Shown here: positions 1-5,700 of the stretch, piece by piece
Layout: every line of letters begins with the position of its first letter
Position numbering within the stretch: position 1 is the first letter of the stretch
NCBI GenBank assembly: GCA_030598125.1
Contig: JAUVQN010000090.1
Location: 1 to 5,805, forward strand
DNA: 5,805 nucleotides
Direction: 5' to 3'
From: Coriobacteriia bacterium
GTDB lineage: Bacteria; Actinomycetota; Coriobacteriia; Anaerosomatales; JAUVQN01
Translations under genes and position numbers: made by a program
Notes under the pieces: generated by a model
What the model saw: only the letters and a program-made list of their open reading frames with translations
Database searches by the model: none
What the model was told of the DNA's origin: nothing

Positions 1-386
1 CGGCGGCCGACACGAGGGCGGCGGGCGCGTACCGCTTCGAGCTCACCGGGAGCGACCCCGTGCTGCTCGACCCGACCCCGGTCCTCGCCTCGATCCTGGA
101 CGATGTCGCGGCAGGGATCCCGGCCGCCACCATCTCGGCGCGCTTCCATCGCGCGGTCGCCGACAGCGTCGTGCGCATCGCCCGCAGGGCCGCGGACGAC
201 ACCGGTACCGACATAGTGACGCTGTCGGGAGGCGTGTTCATGAACCGCCTTCTGCTCGACCTGGCAGTCCCTTCGCTGGAGAAGGAAGGACTGCGCCCCC
301 TCACGCACATCGCCCTCCCATCCAACGACGGCGGCATCTCGTATGGGCAGGCGGTCGTGGCGTGGAGCAGGCGTTCCGAGGTATAA
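1..386 (+). CDS. hypF: Carbamoyltransferase HypF, C-terminal fragment (5' end outside window)
   Basis: This is the last 127 residues of HypF; the frame is open from base 3 and ends at TAA 384-386. HypF transfers the carbamoyl group of carbamoyl phosphate, via carbamoyl-adenylate, to the C-terminal cysteine of HypE, the first step in making the cyanide ligands of [NiFe]-hydrogenase. It acts in the cytoplasm. What is seen: the closing part of the Kae1/TobZ-like (YrdC-associated carbamoyltransferase) domain, with the hallmark LSGGVFMNRLL (about 50 residues before the end) and LPSNDGGISYGQA near the C-terminus, which match the nucleotide- and metal-binding end of this fold. The acylphosphatase, zinc-finger and YrdC-like domains expected upstream are outside the window. 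The GTG at 60 is internal, because the in-frame sequence before it (AYRFELTG and so on) also reads as HypF. The next gene is hypC, 38 bases on, which supports the call. Confidence 0.93.
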   Translation, partial: AADTRAAGAYRFELTGSDPVLLDPTPVLASILDDVAAGIPAATISARFHRAVADSVVRIARRAADDTGTDIVTLSGGVFMNRLLLDLAVPSLEKEGLRPLTHIALPSNDGGISYGQAVVAWSRRSEV

Positions 387-410
387 ATGAAGTCTACGGT
401 CTAGTTCGAG

Positions 411-417
411 AAGGAGG
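411..417 (+). promoter_or_regulatory. Strong Shine-Dalgarno sequence of hypC
   Basis: AAGGAGG lies 7 bases before the ATG at 425. It fixes the hypC start there rather than at the in-frame ATG at 362, which would overlap hypF and add 21 residues before the MC motif. It is the best ribosome binding site in the window, as expected for a gene that is not directly coupled to the one before it. Confidence 0.85.
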
Positions 418-424
418 CCTGCGC

Positions 425-652
425 ATGTGCCTCGCGATACCCGCACAGGTGAGGTCGATAGGTGAGCACCGGATGGCCGAGGTGGACATCATGGGTGTCA
501 CACGCACGGTCAGTCTCGACCTCGTCCCCGAGGCGGACGTCGACGACTACGTGCTGGTCCACGCCGGCTACGCGATCCAGGTCGTGGACGAGGAGTTCGC
601 CAACGAGACCCTGGAGCTGCTCAAGCAGATGGATCAGCCCACCGGGGTCTGA
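425..652 (+). CDS. hypC: Hydrogenase maturation chaperone HypC (HypC/HybG/HupF family)
   Basis: This 75-residue protein has the usual length of the HypC family. HypC binds HypD and carries the iron with its CN and CO ligands, then docks on the precursor of the hydrogenase large subunit to hand the group over. What is seen: the N-terminus MCLAIPAQV, in which Cys2 (exposed after removal of Met) is the essential iron- and partner-binding residue of the family; a small OB-like beta barrel region with VSLDLVPEADVDDYVLVHAGYA (shown here in part: VHAGYAI at residues 45-51 is the family signature); and a C-terminal helix ending in a short polar tail. The start is chosen from the AAGGAGG site and because Cys2 must follow Met1. 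The gene sits between hypF and hypD, 3 bases before the hypD start, so translation of the two is probably coupled. Nothing looks unusual. Confidence 0.96.
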   Translation: MCLAIPAQVRSIGEHRMAEVDIMGVTRTVSLDLVPEADVDDYVLVHAGYAIQVVDEEFANETLELLKQMDQPTGV

Positions 653-655
653 CGC

Positions 656-1765
656 ATGGATGTCAAGCATGTCAGTGAGTTCAGGGACCCCATACTCGCC
701 AAGCGTCTGATCGACAAGATCAACGATGTCGCCGACACGCCCATGAAACTCATGGAGGTGTGCGGCACTCACACCGTGGCGATCGCCAAGTACGGCCTCA
801 GGGACGTCATGCCCGAGACCGTCACGCTCATCTCCGGTCCGGGCTGCCCGGTGTGCGTGACCGCCAACAGCGACATCGACATGGCCATCGAGATAGCGCG
901 GCAGGACGACGTCGTGCTGGCCACCTTCGGCGACATGATGAAGGTCCCGGGCTCGTACTCCTCCCTCGCGAGGGAGAAGGCCGACGGGAGAGACATCCGG
1001 GTCGTCTACTCGCCCCTCGACTCGCTCACCGTCGCCGAGGAGCACCCCGAGAAGCACGTCGTCTTCCTGGGTGTGGGCTTCGAGACGACCGCCCCGACGG
1101 TCGCTTCGGCCATCCAGACCGCGGAGTCGCGGGGGGTCGACAACTGGTCCGTGCTCTCGCTGCACAAGACCGTCCCCTACGCCCTCAAGGCGCTCGTGGA
1201 CGACCCGGAGGTACAGGTCAACGGACTCATACTCCCCGGCCACGTCTCCACGATCATCGGCTCGCGGCCGTACGCCTTCCTCGCCGAGGAGCATGGCGTG
1301 CCGAGTGTCGTCACCGGCTTCGAGCCCATCGACGTGCTGCAGGGGATCTGGATGCTCGCCAAACAGATCCACGAAGGCGAGGCGAAGGTGGAGATCGCGT
1401 ACAAGCGCGGTGTCATGCCGAAGGGCAACCAGACCGCGCTGAAGAGGATAGACGAGGTGTTCCGCCCGTCCGACAGCGAGTGGCGGGGCATCGGCGTCAT
1501 ACCCGGGACGGGCATGGCGATCCGCGACGAGTACGGCGGGTTCGATGCGCTCAAGCGCGTGCCCGTCACCCCGCCCGAGCCGCGAGAGATCCCCGGCTGT
1601 CAGTGCGGTGACGTCCTTCGCGGCATCGTACTCCCCTTCGACTGCAAGCTGTTCGCGAAGGGCTGTACGCCCGAGCACCCGGTCGGTCCGTGCATGGTCT
1701 CGTCCGAGGGGTCCTGCGCCGCGTACTACCGCTACACCGACTACGGCAAGGACCTCGACGCATGA
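656..1765 (+). CDS. hypD: Hydrogenase maturation protein HypD, iron-sulfur scaffold for Fe(CN)2CO assembly
   Basis: This 369-residue protein is full length for HypD. With HypC it forms the scaffold on which Fe receives its cyanide ligands from HypE; a [4Fe-4S] cluster and a thiol redox relay are thought to drive the reductive step. What is seen: CGTH at residues 36-39 (its Cys is the conserved iron-site residue), GPGCPVC at 61-67, FGDMMKVPGS at 91-100, GFETTAPT at 141-148, GHVS at 195-198, and a C-terminal cysteine-rich section with Cys 315, 317, 330, 337, 346 and 354 (PGCQCGDVLRG, then GPCMVSSEGSCAAYY). That section supplies the cluster ligands and redox pair in characterised HypD proteins; which residue does which is inferred from the family. 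The ATG at 656 is preceded only by a weak GGGG site at 644-647, so initiation probably depends on ribosomes ending hypC 3 bases upstream. The stop overlaps the hypE start (ATGA). Confidence 0.97.
   Translation: MDVKHVSEFRDPILAKRLIDKINDVADTPMKLMEVCGTHTVAIAKYGLRDVMPETVTLISGPGCPVCVTANSDIDMAIEIARQDDVVLATFGDMMKVPGSYSSLAREKADGRDIRVVYSPLDSLTVAEEHPEKHVVFLGVGFETTAPTVASAIQTAESRGVDNWSVLSLHKTVPYALKALVDDPEVQVNGLILPGHVSTIIGSRPYAFLAEEHGVPSVVTGFEPIDVLQGIWMLAKQIHEGEAKVEIAYKRGVMPKGNQTALKRIDEVFRPSDSEWRGIGVIPGTGMAIRDEYGGFDALKRVPVTPPEPREIPGCQCGDVLRGIVLPFDCKLFAKGCTPEHPVGPCMVSSEGSCAAYYRYTDYGKDLDA
1748..1752 (+). promoter_or_regulatory. Ribosome binding site of hypE, inside the hypD end
   Basis: AAGGA lies 9 bases before the ATG at 1762, within the last codons of hypD. 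It supports the 1762 start over the in-frame ATG at 1690, which would add 24 arginine-rich residues unlike any HypE and overlap the conserved C-terminal cysteine region of hypD. Confidence 0.6.
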
Positions 1766-2772
1766 GGGACGACAAGATCCTCCTCGCGCACGGGAGCGGC
1801 GGGGTCAAGATGCGCGACCTGATCGAGGAGGTCTTCCTCGGTCAGTTCGACGATGAGATCCTGCTCCGGCTCGAGGACGCAGCCACGCTCCCGATCGAGA
1901 GCGGCCGCATCGCGATGTCCACCGACACGTACACGGTGTCCCCGCTCTTCTTCCCCGGCGGCGACATCGGCAGGCTCGCGATCTGCGGCACCGTGAACGA
2001 CGTCGCCACGTCCGGAGCGACGCCACTGTACATGTCCGTCGGGTTCGTGCTCGAGGAGGGCCTTCCCGTGGACGACCTCAAGCGCATCATAGTCTCGATG
2101 GCCGAGTCGGCGCATGAAGCCGGCGTGCGCATCGTGACGGGCGACACGAAGGTGGTCGATCGTGGACACGGTGACGGCGTCTACGTGAACACCGCGGGCG
2201 TCGGCGAGCTCGCTGACGGCGTGGAGTTGTCCGGCTCCGCGTGCCGCCCCGGAGACCGCGTGCTCGTCTCGGGAACCCTCGGGGATCACGGCATCGCGGT
2301 CGTCTCCAAGCGCGAGGGGCTCTCGTTCGAGACCGACATCGTCACGGACGCGGCGCCGCTCAACGCGCTCATCGCCGCCGTGCTCGGATCCGCCCCCGGC
2401 GTACGCTGCTTCCGCGATCCTACTCGCGGCGGTCTCGCCTCGACCTTGAACGAGCTCGCGTCGGCTTCCGGCGTCGCCATAGAGGTCGATGAAACAGCTG
2501 TGCCTGTGAACGAGCAGGTCAGGGGCGCGTGCGAGATGCTCGGTTACGACGTCTTCCAGGTCGCCAACGAGGGCAAGATGGTCGCGGTCGTCCCGGCCGA
2601 GCAGGCCGACGCGGCGCTCGCCGCCATGCGCGGCGCGCCCTACGGGGAGCGAGCGGCGATCATCGGCGATGTCACCGATCCAGCTCCCGGGAAGGTCTAC
2701 GTCCGCACCGAGTTCGGCGCGCGCCGCATCATGGACATGCTCGTGGGCGAGCAGCTCCCCCGAATCTGCTGA
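1762..2772 (+). CDS. hypE: Hydrogenase maturation protein HypE (carbamoyl dehydratase)
   Basis: This 336-residue protein has the usual length of HypE, a PurM/SelD-type ATP-binding enzyme. It receives a carbamoyl group from HypF on its C-terminal cysteine, dehydrates it with ATP to a thiocyanate, and passes cyanide to the iron on HypC-HypD. What is seen: an N-terminal LLAHGSGG (residues 7-14), the AIRS N-domain with STDTYTVSPLFFPGGDIG (53-70) and CGTVNDVATSGATP (75-88), TGDTKVVDRG (126-135), the AIRS C-domain with GDRVLVSGTLGDHGIAV (164-180), FRDPTRGGLASTLNE (217-231), and VANEGKMVAVVP (267-278). The protein ends in PRIC, with the acceptor cysteine as the last residue before TGA, so the active tail is intact. 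The start overlaps the hypD stop by ATGA, giving tight coupling. hypA and hypB do not follow; they may lie upstream of hypF or elsewhere. Confidence 0.97.
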   Translation: MRDDKILLAHGSGGVKMRDLIEEVFLGQFDDEILLRLEDAATLPIESGRIAMSTDTYTVSPLFFPGGDIGRLAICGTVNDVATSGATPLYMSVGFVLEEGLPVDDLKRIIVSMAESAHEAGVRIVTGDTKVVDRGHGDGVYVNTAGVGELADGVELSGSACRPGDRVLVSGTLGDHGIAVVSKREGLSFETDIVTDAAPLNALIAAVLGSAPGVRCFRDPTRGGLASTLNELASASGVAIEVDETAVPVNEQVRGACEMLGYDVFQVANEGKMVAVVPAEQADAALAAMRGAPYGERAAIIGDVTDPAPGKVYVRTEFGARRIMDMLVGEQLPRIC

Positions 2773-2804
2773 CCGGAGGCGTGACTCCCGAGACAGGGAC
2801 CCGC

Positions 2805-3797
2805 GTGGAGACGCGCAAGGAGTCCACGGGCGACGCCCGATCCGGACTGCTGCTCGTGGCGCTCGCGAGCGTCGCGTGGGGTACGATCCCACTGCTCGTG
2901 CGCCAGATCCAGCCGGTACCCGTGACGATCGGTTCGGGCGGGCTCGAGCTGAACGCCGCGGCCGTGGTGACGGTCTTCTGGAGGGTCACCTTCGCCGCAC
3001 TCACGGTGCTGCTCGTGCAGACGGTCCGAGGCAGGGTGCGCTCCCTCTTCGCCATCGACCGTCGCACGCTGGGCGCGCTCGCTGTCAACGGCGTCCTGCT
3101 CGCGACGCATTGGGTGCTCTTCTTCTCCGCGCTGCTGCTCACCGACGTGGCCGTCGCGGAACTCCTCACGTACACGGGGCCGATCTACGTCGCCGCCCTC
3201 ACACCACTCGTGCTGAAGGAGCCATACGACAGGCGGGTGCTCGTGCCGATCCTCTTGGGACTCGCGGGCATGCTCGTCATCGTCTGGCCGCATCTCTCGG
3301 CGCCGGACGACACGATGGAGATCGTCGGCGCGGCGATGGCGATGCTCGCTGCGGTGGGCTATGCGCTGCTGATGCTGAACACGAAGCGCCTCCTGCACGG
3401 CATCTCCGCCCCGGTGATCATGTTCTGGGACTCGACAGCGGCCGCGCTCGTGCTGCTACCGCTCGCGCTCCTTCTCCCGGCCCCATCGACGGGCAACGAG
3501 TGGGCGGCCCTCTTCGCGCTCGGAGCCGTCTACAGCGTCGCGGTCGTGTTCGTCTTCATGACCGGCCTCAAGCGCGTCCGCGCCGACCACGCGGCCGTGC
3601 TCATGTATCTGGAGCCGGTCAGCGCCATCGTGGTCGCCGCCTTCTTCCTCGGAGAGCCGATCACCGCCGCGGCCGTGTTCGGCGGCGCCATCGTCATCAG
3701 CGCCGGCGTCGCGGTCGCACGACTCGCGCCCGTACCGAGCATGGAAGGCCCGCCCGTACCACTCGACGAGGCGTTCGACAGCGCCCCGGACGGGTAG
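2805..3797 (+). CDS. EamA-domain transporter of the drug/metabolite transporter (DMT) superfamily
   Basis: Counted from the GTG at 2805 this is a 330-residue inner-membrane protein with about ten hydrophobic helices (near residues 13-33, 51-72, 90-110, 114-135, 145-162, 171-191, 203-225, 232-253, 263-283 and 286-306), that is, two EamA repeats. The repeat ends carry the family pattern: TYTGPIYVAALTPLVLKEP (122-140) and MYLEPVSAIVVAAFFLGEP (267-285). The N-terminus is short and polar and the C-terminal 25 residues are acidic and proline-rich, probably cytoplasmic. DMT exporters move amino acids, metabolites or drugs; the substrate cannot be read from the sequence. It is not one of the known nickel transporter types (NiCoT, HupE, NikM). 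The start is uncertain: GTG 2805 has a weak GGGA 5 bases before it, whereas GTG 2781 adds 8 residues but has its GGAGG (2775-2779) only 1 base away. It lies 8-32 bases after hypE, so co-transcription is likely. Confidence 0.88.
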   Translation: METRKESTGDARSGLLLVALASVAWGTIPLLVRQIQPVPVTIGSGGLELNAAAVVTVFWRVTFAALTVLLVQTVRGRVRSLFAIDRRTLGALAVNGVLLATHWVLFFSALLLTDVAVAELLTYTGPIYVAALTPLVLKEPYDRRVLVPILLGLAGMLVIVWPHLSAPDDTMEIVGAAMAMLAAVGYALLMLNTKRLLHGISAPVIMFWDSTAAALVLLPLALLLPAPSTGNEWAALFALGAVYSVAVVFVFMTGLKRVRADHAAVLMYLEPVSAIVVAAFFLGEPITAAAVFGGAIVISAGVAVARLAPVPSMEGPPVPLDEAFDSAPDG

Positions 3798-3822
3798 GTA
3801 GTCGAAGAGAACCGCACCCGAA

Positions 3823-3827
3823 GGGAG
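3823..3827 (+). promoter_or_regulatory. Ribosome binding site of the phosphoglucose isomerase gene
   Basis: GGGAG lies 7 bases before the ATG at 3835. The 37-base gap between the transporter stop and this start shows no terminator and no promoter I can support, which is consistent with read-through from the transporter gene. Confidence 0.6.
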
Positions 3828-3834
3828 ACGACGC

Positions 3835-5484
3835 ATGGATTCCGCCACCCGCCTCGAGCAAGCAGATGCCGTCCGCAGACTCTGGGACAAGGACCCCTCG
3901 CTCTTCAGTGACGACCCCGCCGTGCAGGAGCTCGTCGCGAACAGGCTCGGCTGGCTGGGGCTCGGCGAGGAGGCGCTCCCCGTCATCGAGTCGGCGCACT
4001 CGCTCGGATGGACCGGCGAGACGGTCCGTGCGGAGCGCATCTCCGACATCGTCCTCCTGGGCATGGGCGGCTCCTCGCTCGCGCCGCTCACCATGCGGGA
4101 GACCGTGCCCGCCCACTCTGCGGCTCCTTCCCTCACCGTGCTCGACACGTCCTCTCCGACCGCCGTGGAGTACCTGCTCACCAGCTTCGACCCGGCCTCG
4201 ACGGCGTTCGTCATCGCGAGCAAGTCCGGGGGCACCATCGAGCCGCGCTCCCTCTACGCCGTGTTTCGGGAATGGCTCGAAGGATCCATGGACGCTGAGG
4301 CGGCGGGCGCCCGGTTCGTCGCTACCACGGATCCGGGATCACCCCTCGAGGAACTCGCCCGGGCCGAGGGCTTCCATGCTGTGACCTCGACACCGGCGGA
4401 CGTGGGCGGCCGCTACTCCGCGCTCACCGCGTTCGGTCTGCTCCCAGCGGCACTGGCCGGGATCGACGTCGCCCGGATCGCGGAGAGCGCCGCAGCCATG
4501 GAAGAGGCGTGCCGTCGCCCGGTCTCGGAGAATCCGGGCGCGCAGCTGGCGGCGTGGATGCACGACGCGTACGAGGACGGACGGGACAAACTGACGCTGG
4601 TGGCGTCGGAGGGACTCGGGGCCTTCGGGCTGTGGGTCGAGCAACTGATCGCCGAGTCGACGGGCAAACTCGGCCACGGGCTCGTCCCCGTCCTCGAGTC
4701 AGGTCCGGATTCCGCGGATGCGTTCGGCGACGACAGGATGGTCGCCGTCGTCCGCTGGCACTCCGACGACGCGCTGGCCGCGTGGGCTGAGGAGCTCGGG
4801 CATAGGATGCCCGTGACCCAGCTCGTGCTCGACGACCCGCACGACGTCGGGGCTGAGTTCGTGCGGTGGGAGGTCGCCACGGCCCTCGTCGGGCATCTCA
4901 TGGACATCAACCCGTTCGACGAGCCGAACGTCACAGAGGCGAAGCAGACGACCGCCTCCATCCTCGCCGGCGAGCTCACCGTGCCCGAACCGTCGTTCAC
5001 CGTGGACGGCGTCGAGGTCACCTACCCCTCCGGCGAGGCACCTTCGGCGCCCGCGGACCTCGCGTCGGTGCTGCGGGACGTCGTCTCCTGGCTCGGCGAG
5101 AAGGACTACCTCGCACTTCTCGTCTTCGTCCCCGGCGACGACACGTACACAAGGGCACTCCGGAAGGCCGTGGGCAGGGTCTCGCGCAAGATCGGGCGCC
5201 CGGTCGTCCTCGGTGTCGGCCCTCGATACCTCCACTCGACCGGCCAGCTCCACAAGGGTGGACCCAACCGAGGCGTGTTCGTGGTCGTCTCCGCGCGCGG
5301 GAGCGAGCCGATACCCGTCCCCGGCGAGGACTACACGCTGGAGGATCTGGTGAAGGCCCAGGCCGACGGCGACATGCTGACCCTCGCCGCCCATGACCGC
5401 CGTGTGGTGGGGCTCACGCTCCCGGACGCGCGAGTGTCCTCGCTCGGCAAGCTCGCCGAGGCGTTCTCCCAGGCGATCAGGTAG
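3835..5484 (+). CDS. pgi: Glucose-6-phosphate isomerase, TAL-PGI type, stand-alone
   Basis: This 549-residue cytoplasmic enzyme should interconvert glucose 6-phosphate and fructose 6-phosphate in glycolysis and gluconeogenesis. What is seen: a first SIS domain with LLGMGGSSLAP (residues 74-84, phosphosugar binding) and ASKSGGTIEP (128-137, phosphate loop), then PADVGGRYSALTAFGL (187-202), the GGRYS core of the PGI signature carrying the conserved arginine, and WVEQLIAESTGK (267-278). The second SIS domain contains DINPFDEPNVTEAKQ (357-371) and RYLHSTGQLHKGGPNRG (464-480). This last block and the VEQLIAESTGK form resemble the PGI half of bifunctional transaldolase/phosphoglucose isomerase proteins more than E. 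coli-type PGI. No transaldolase domain is present upstream in the frame, so the gene encodes only the PGI part. Assigning catalytic roles to Glu, His and Lys of these blocks is an inference. The start is set by GGGAG at 3823. The gene ends before a structured convergent gap. Confidence 0.9.
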   Translation: MDSATRLEQADAVRRLWDKDPSLFSDDPAVQELVANRLGWLGLGEEALPVIESAHSLGWTGETVRAERISDIVLLGMGGSSLAPLTMRETVPAHSAAPSLTVLDTSSPTAVEYLLTSFDPASTAFVIASKSGGTIEPRSLYAVFREWLEGSMDAEAAGARFVATTDPGSPLEELARAEGFHAVTSTPADVGGRYSALTAFGLLPAALAGIDVARIAESAAAMEEACRRPVSENPGAQLAAWMHDAYEDGRDKLTLVASEGLGAFGLWVEQLIAESTGKLGHGLVPVLESGPDSADAFGDDRMVAVVRWHSDDALAAWAEELGHRMPVTQLVLDDPHDVGAEFVRWEVATALVGHLMDINPFDEPNVTEAKQTTASILAGELTVPEPSFTVDGVEVTYPSGEAPSAPADLASVLRDVVSWLGEKDYLALLVFVPGDDTYTRALRKAVGRVSRKIGRPVVLGVGPRYLHSTGQLHKGGPNRGVFVVVSARGSEPIPVPGEDYTLEDLVKAQADGDMLTLAAHDRRVVGLTLPDARVSSLGKLAEAFSQAIR

Positions 5485-5507
5485 CGGACGCCAGTACTCC
5501 GCTTACC
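5480..5507 (+). terminator. Stem-loop over the pgi stop codon, possible terminator part
   Basis: GGTAGCGGA (5480-5488) pairs with TCCGCT-ACC (5498-5507, one bulged T at 5504) around a 9-base loop. The stem includes the TAG stop codon. There is no T-run after it, so it is at best a weak or factor-dependent terminator or a 3'-end protecting structure. Confidence 0.25.
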
Positions 5508-5584
5508 ACCGTAGGCATAGGCCGCTGGTGCGGCGAGGGGGGTGCCGTCGAGCGCCGTCCTGCCTCGGTCAGAGGCGCATTCGC

Positions 5585-5637
5585 GCCGGTGAGCAGCGTG
5601 AATGGAACCTCGGACACCTGCTCGGCCGCTCACCGGC
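5585..5637. terminator. Perfect 10-bp inverted repeat in the convergent gap
   Basis: GCCGGTGAGC (5585-5594) is the exact reverse complement of GCTCACCGGC (5628-5637), with 33 bases between. Part of the left arm (GAGCAG, 5591-5596) can instead pair with CTGCTC (5618-5623), giving two exclusive folds. Its position between converging genes suggests a role in transcription end, but it lacks a T-tract and has a long loop for a classical terminator. Confidence 0.3.
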
Positions 5638-5645
5638 CCTCAGGA

Positions 5646-5700
5646 GCCGCCCGCCGGAGCCGCGGGCCCGCTCGCGGCGGCTTCCTGCAGGGCGGGCGGC
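5646..5700. terminator. Probable bidirectional GC-rich terminator hairpin between convergent genes
   Basis: GCCGCCCGCC (5646-5655) and GGCGGGCGGC (5691-5700) form a perfect 10-bp stem. An inner stem continues it: GCCGCG (5659-5664) pairs with CGCGGC (5673-5678), or AGCCGC (5658-5663) with GCGGCT (5677-5682). The outer arm abuts the stop codon of the minus-strand gene (5701-5703), the usual place for its terminator, and pgi converges on it from the left. No T-run follows on either strand, so it would be the T-less type often proposed for high-GC actinobacteria, not a canonical rho-independent terminator. Confidence 0.45.

Noticed and set aside
387..404. Five-codon mini ORF (MKSTV) between hypF and hypC
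   Set aside because: The ATG follows directly on the hypF stop, but there is no ribosome binding site for it and the peptide has no features of a leader. Such a short ORF is expected by chance.
401..1678. A 425-codon open frame on the minus strand opposite hypC and hypD
   Set aside because: It lies antisense to two clearly recognised genes. The product is a low-complexity mix rich in Asp, Arg, Val, Gly and His, typical of the antisense frame of GC-rich codons, and has no recognisable domain.
1690..1761. Upstream in-frame ATG that would lengthen HypE by 24 residues
   Set aside because: The extra residues are arginine- and leucine-rich and unlike HypE N-termini, and the segment is used by hypD in another frame for its conserved cysteine region. 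The 1762 start has the AAGGA site and the usual sequence MRDDKILLAHGSGG.
1741..2892. A 383-codon open frame on the minus strand opposite hypE
   Set aside because: It has the same shadow composition as the frame opposite hypD, and the sense strand encodes an intact HypE with its PRIC tail.
2669..4384. A 571-codon plus-strand frame spanning the transporter and the start of pgi
   Set aside because: It is an alternative frame through two genes with clear homology. The translation is dominated by Arg, Ala, Gly and Pro and has no membrane helices or domain; it results from the lack of AT-rich stop codons.
5493..5640. Possible T-box leader: AGTA at 5493-5496 and the heptamer TGGAACC at 5603-5609 inside a stem-loop
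   Set aside because: The heptamer matches the T-box consensus TGGNACC, but the spacing is short, there is no clear Stem I with a specifier loop, and no gene follows on the plus strand, since the next gene is convergent. A chance match is more likely.
5627..5700. A tRNA-like stretch on the minus strand (GGTGAGCGGCCGAGCAGG and following)
   Set aside because: It resembles the 5' end of a class II tRNA, but there is no anticodon arm, no TTCRA arm and no matching acceptor stem at the right distance.
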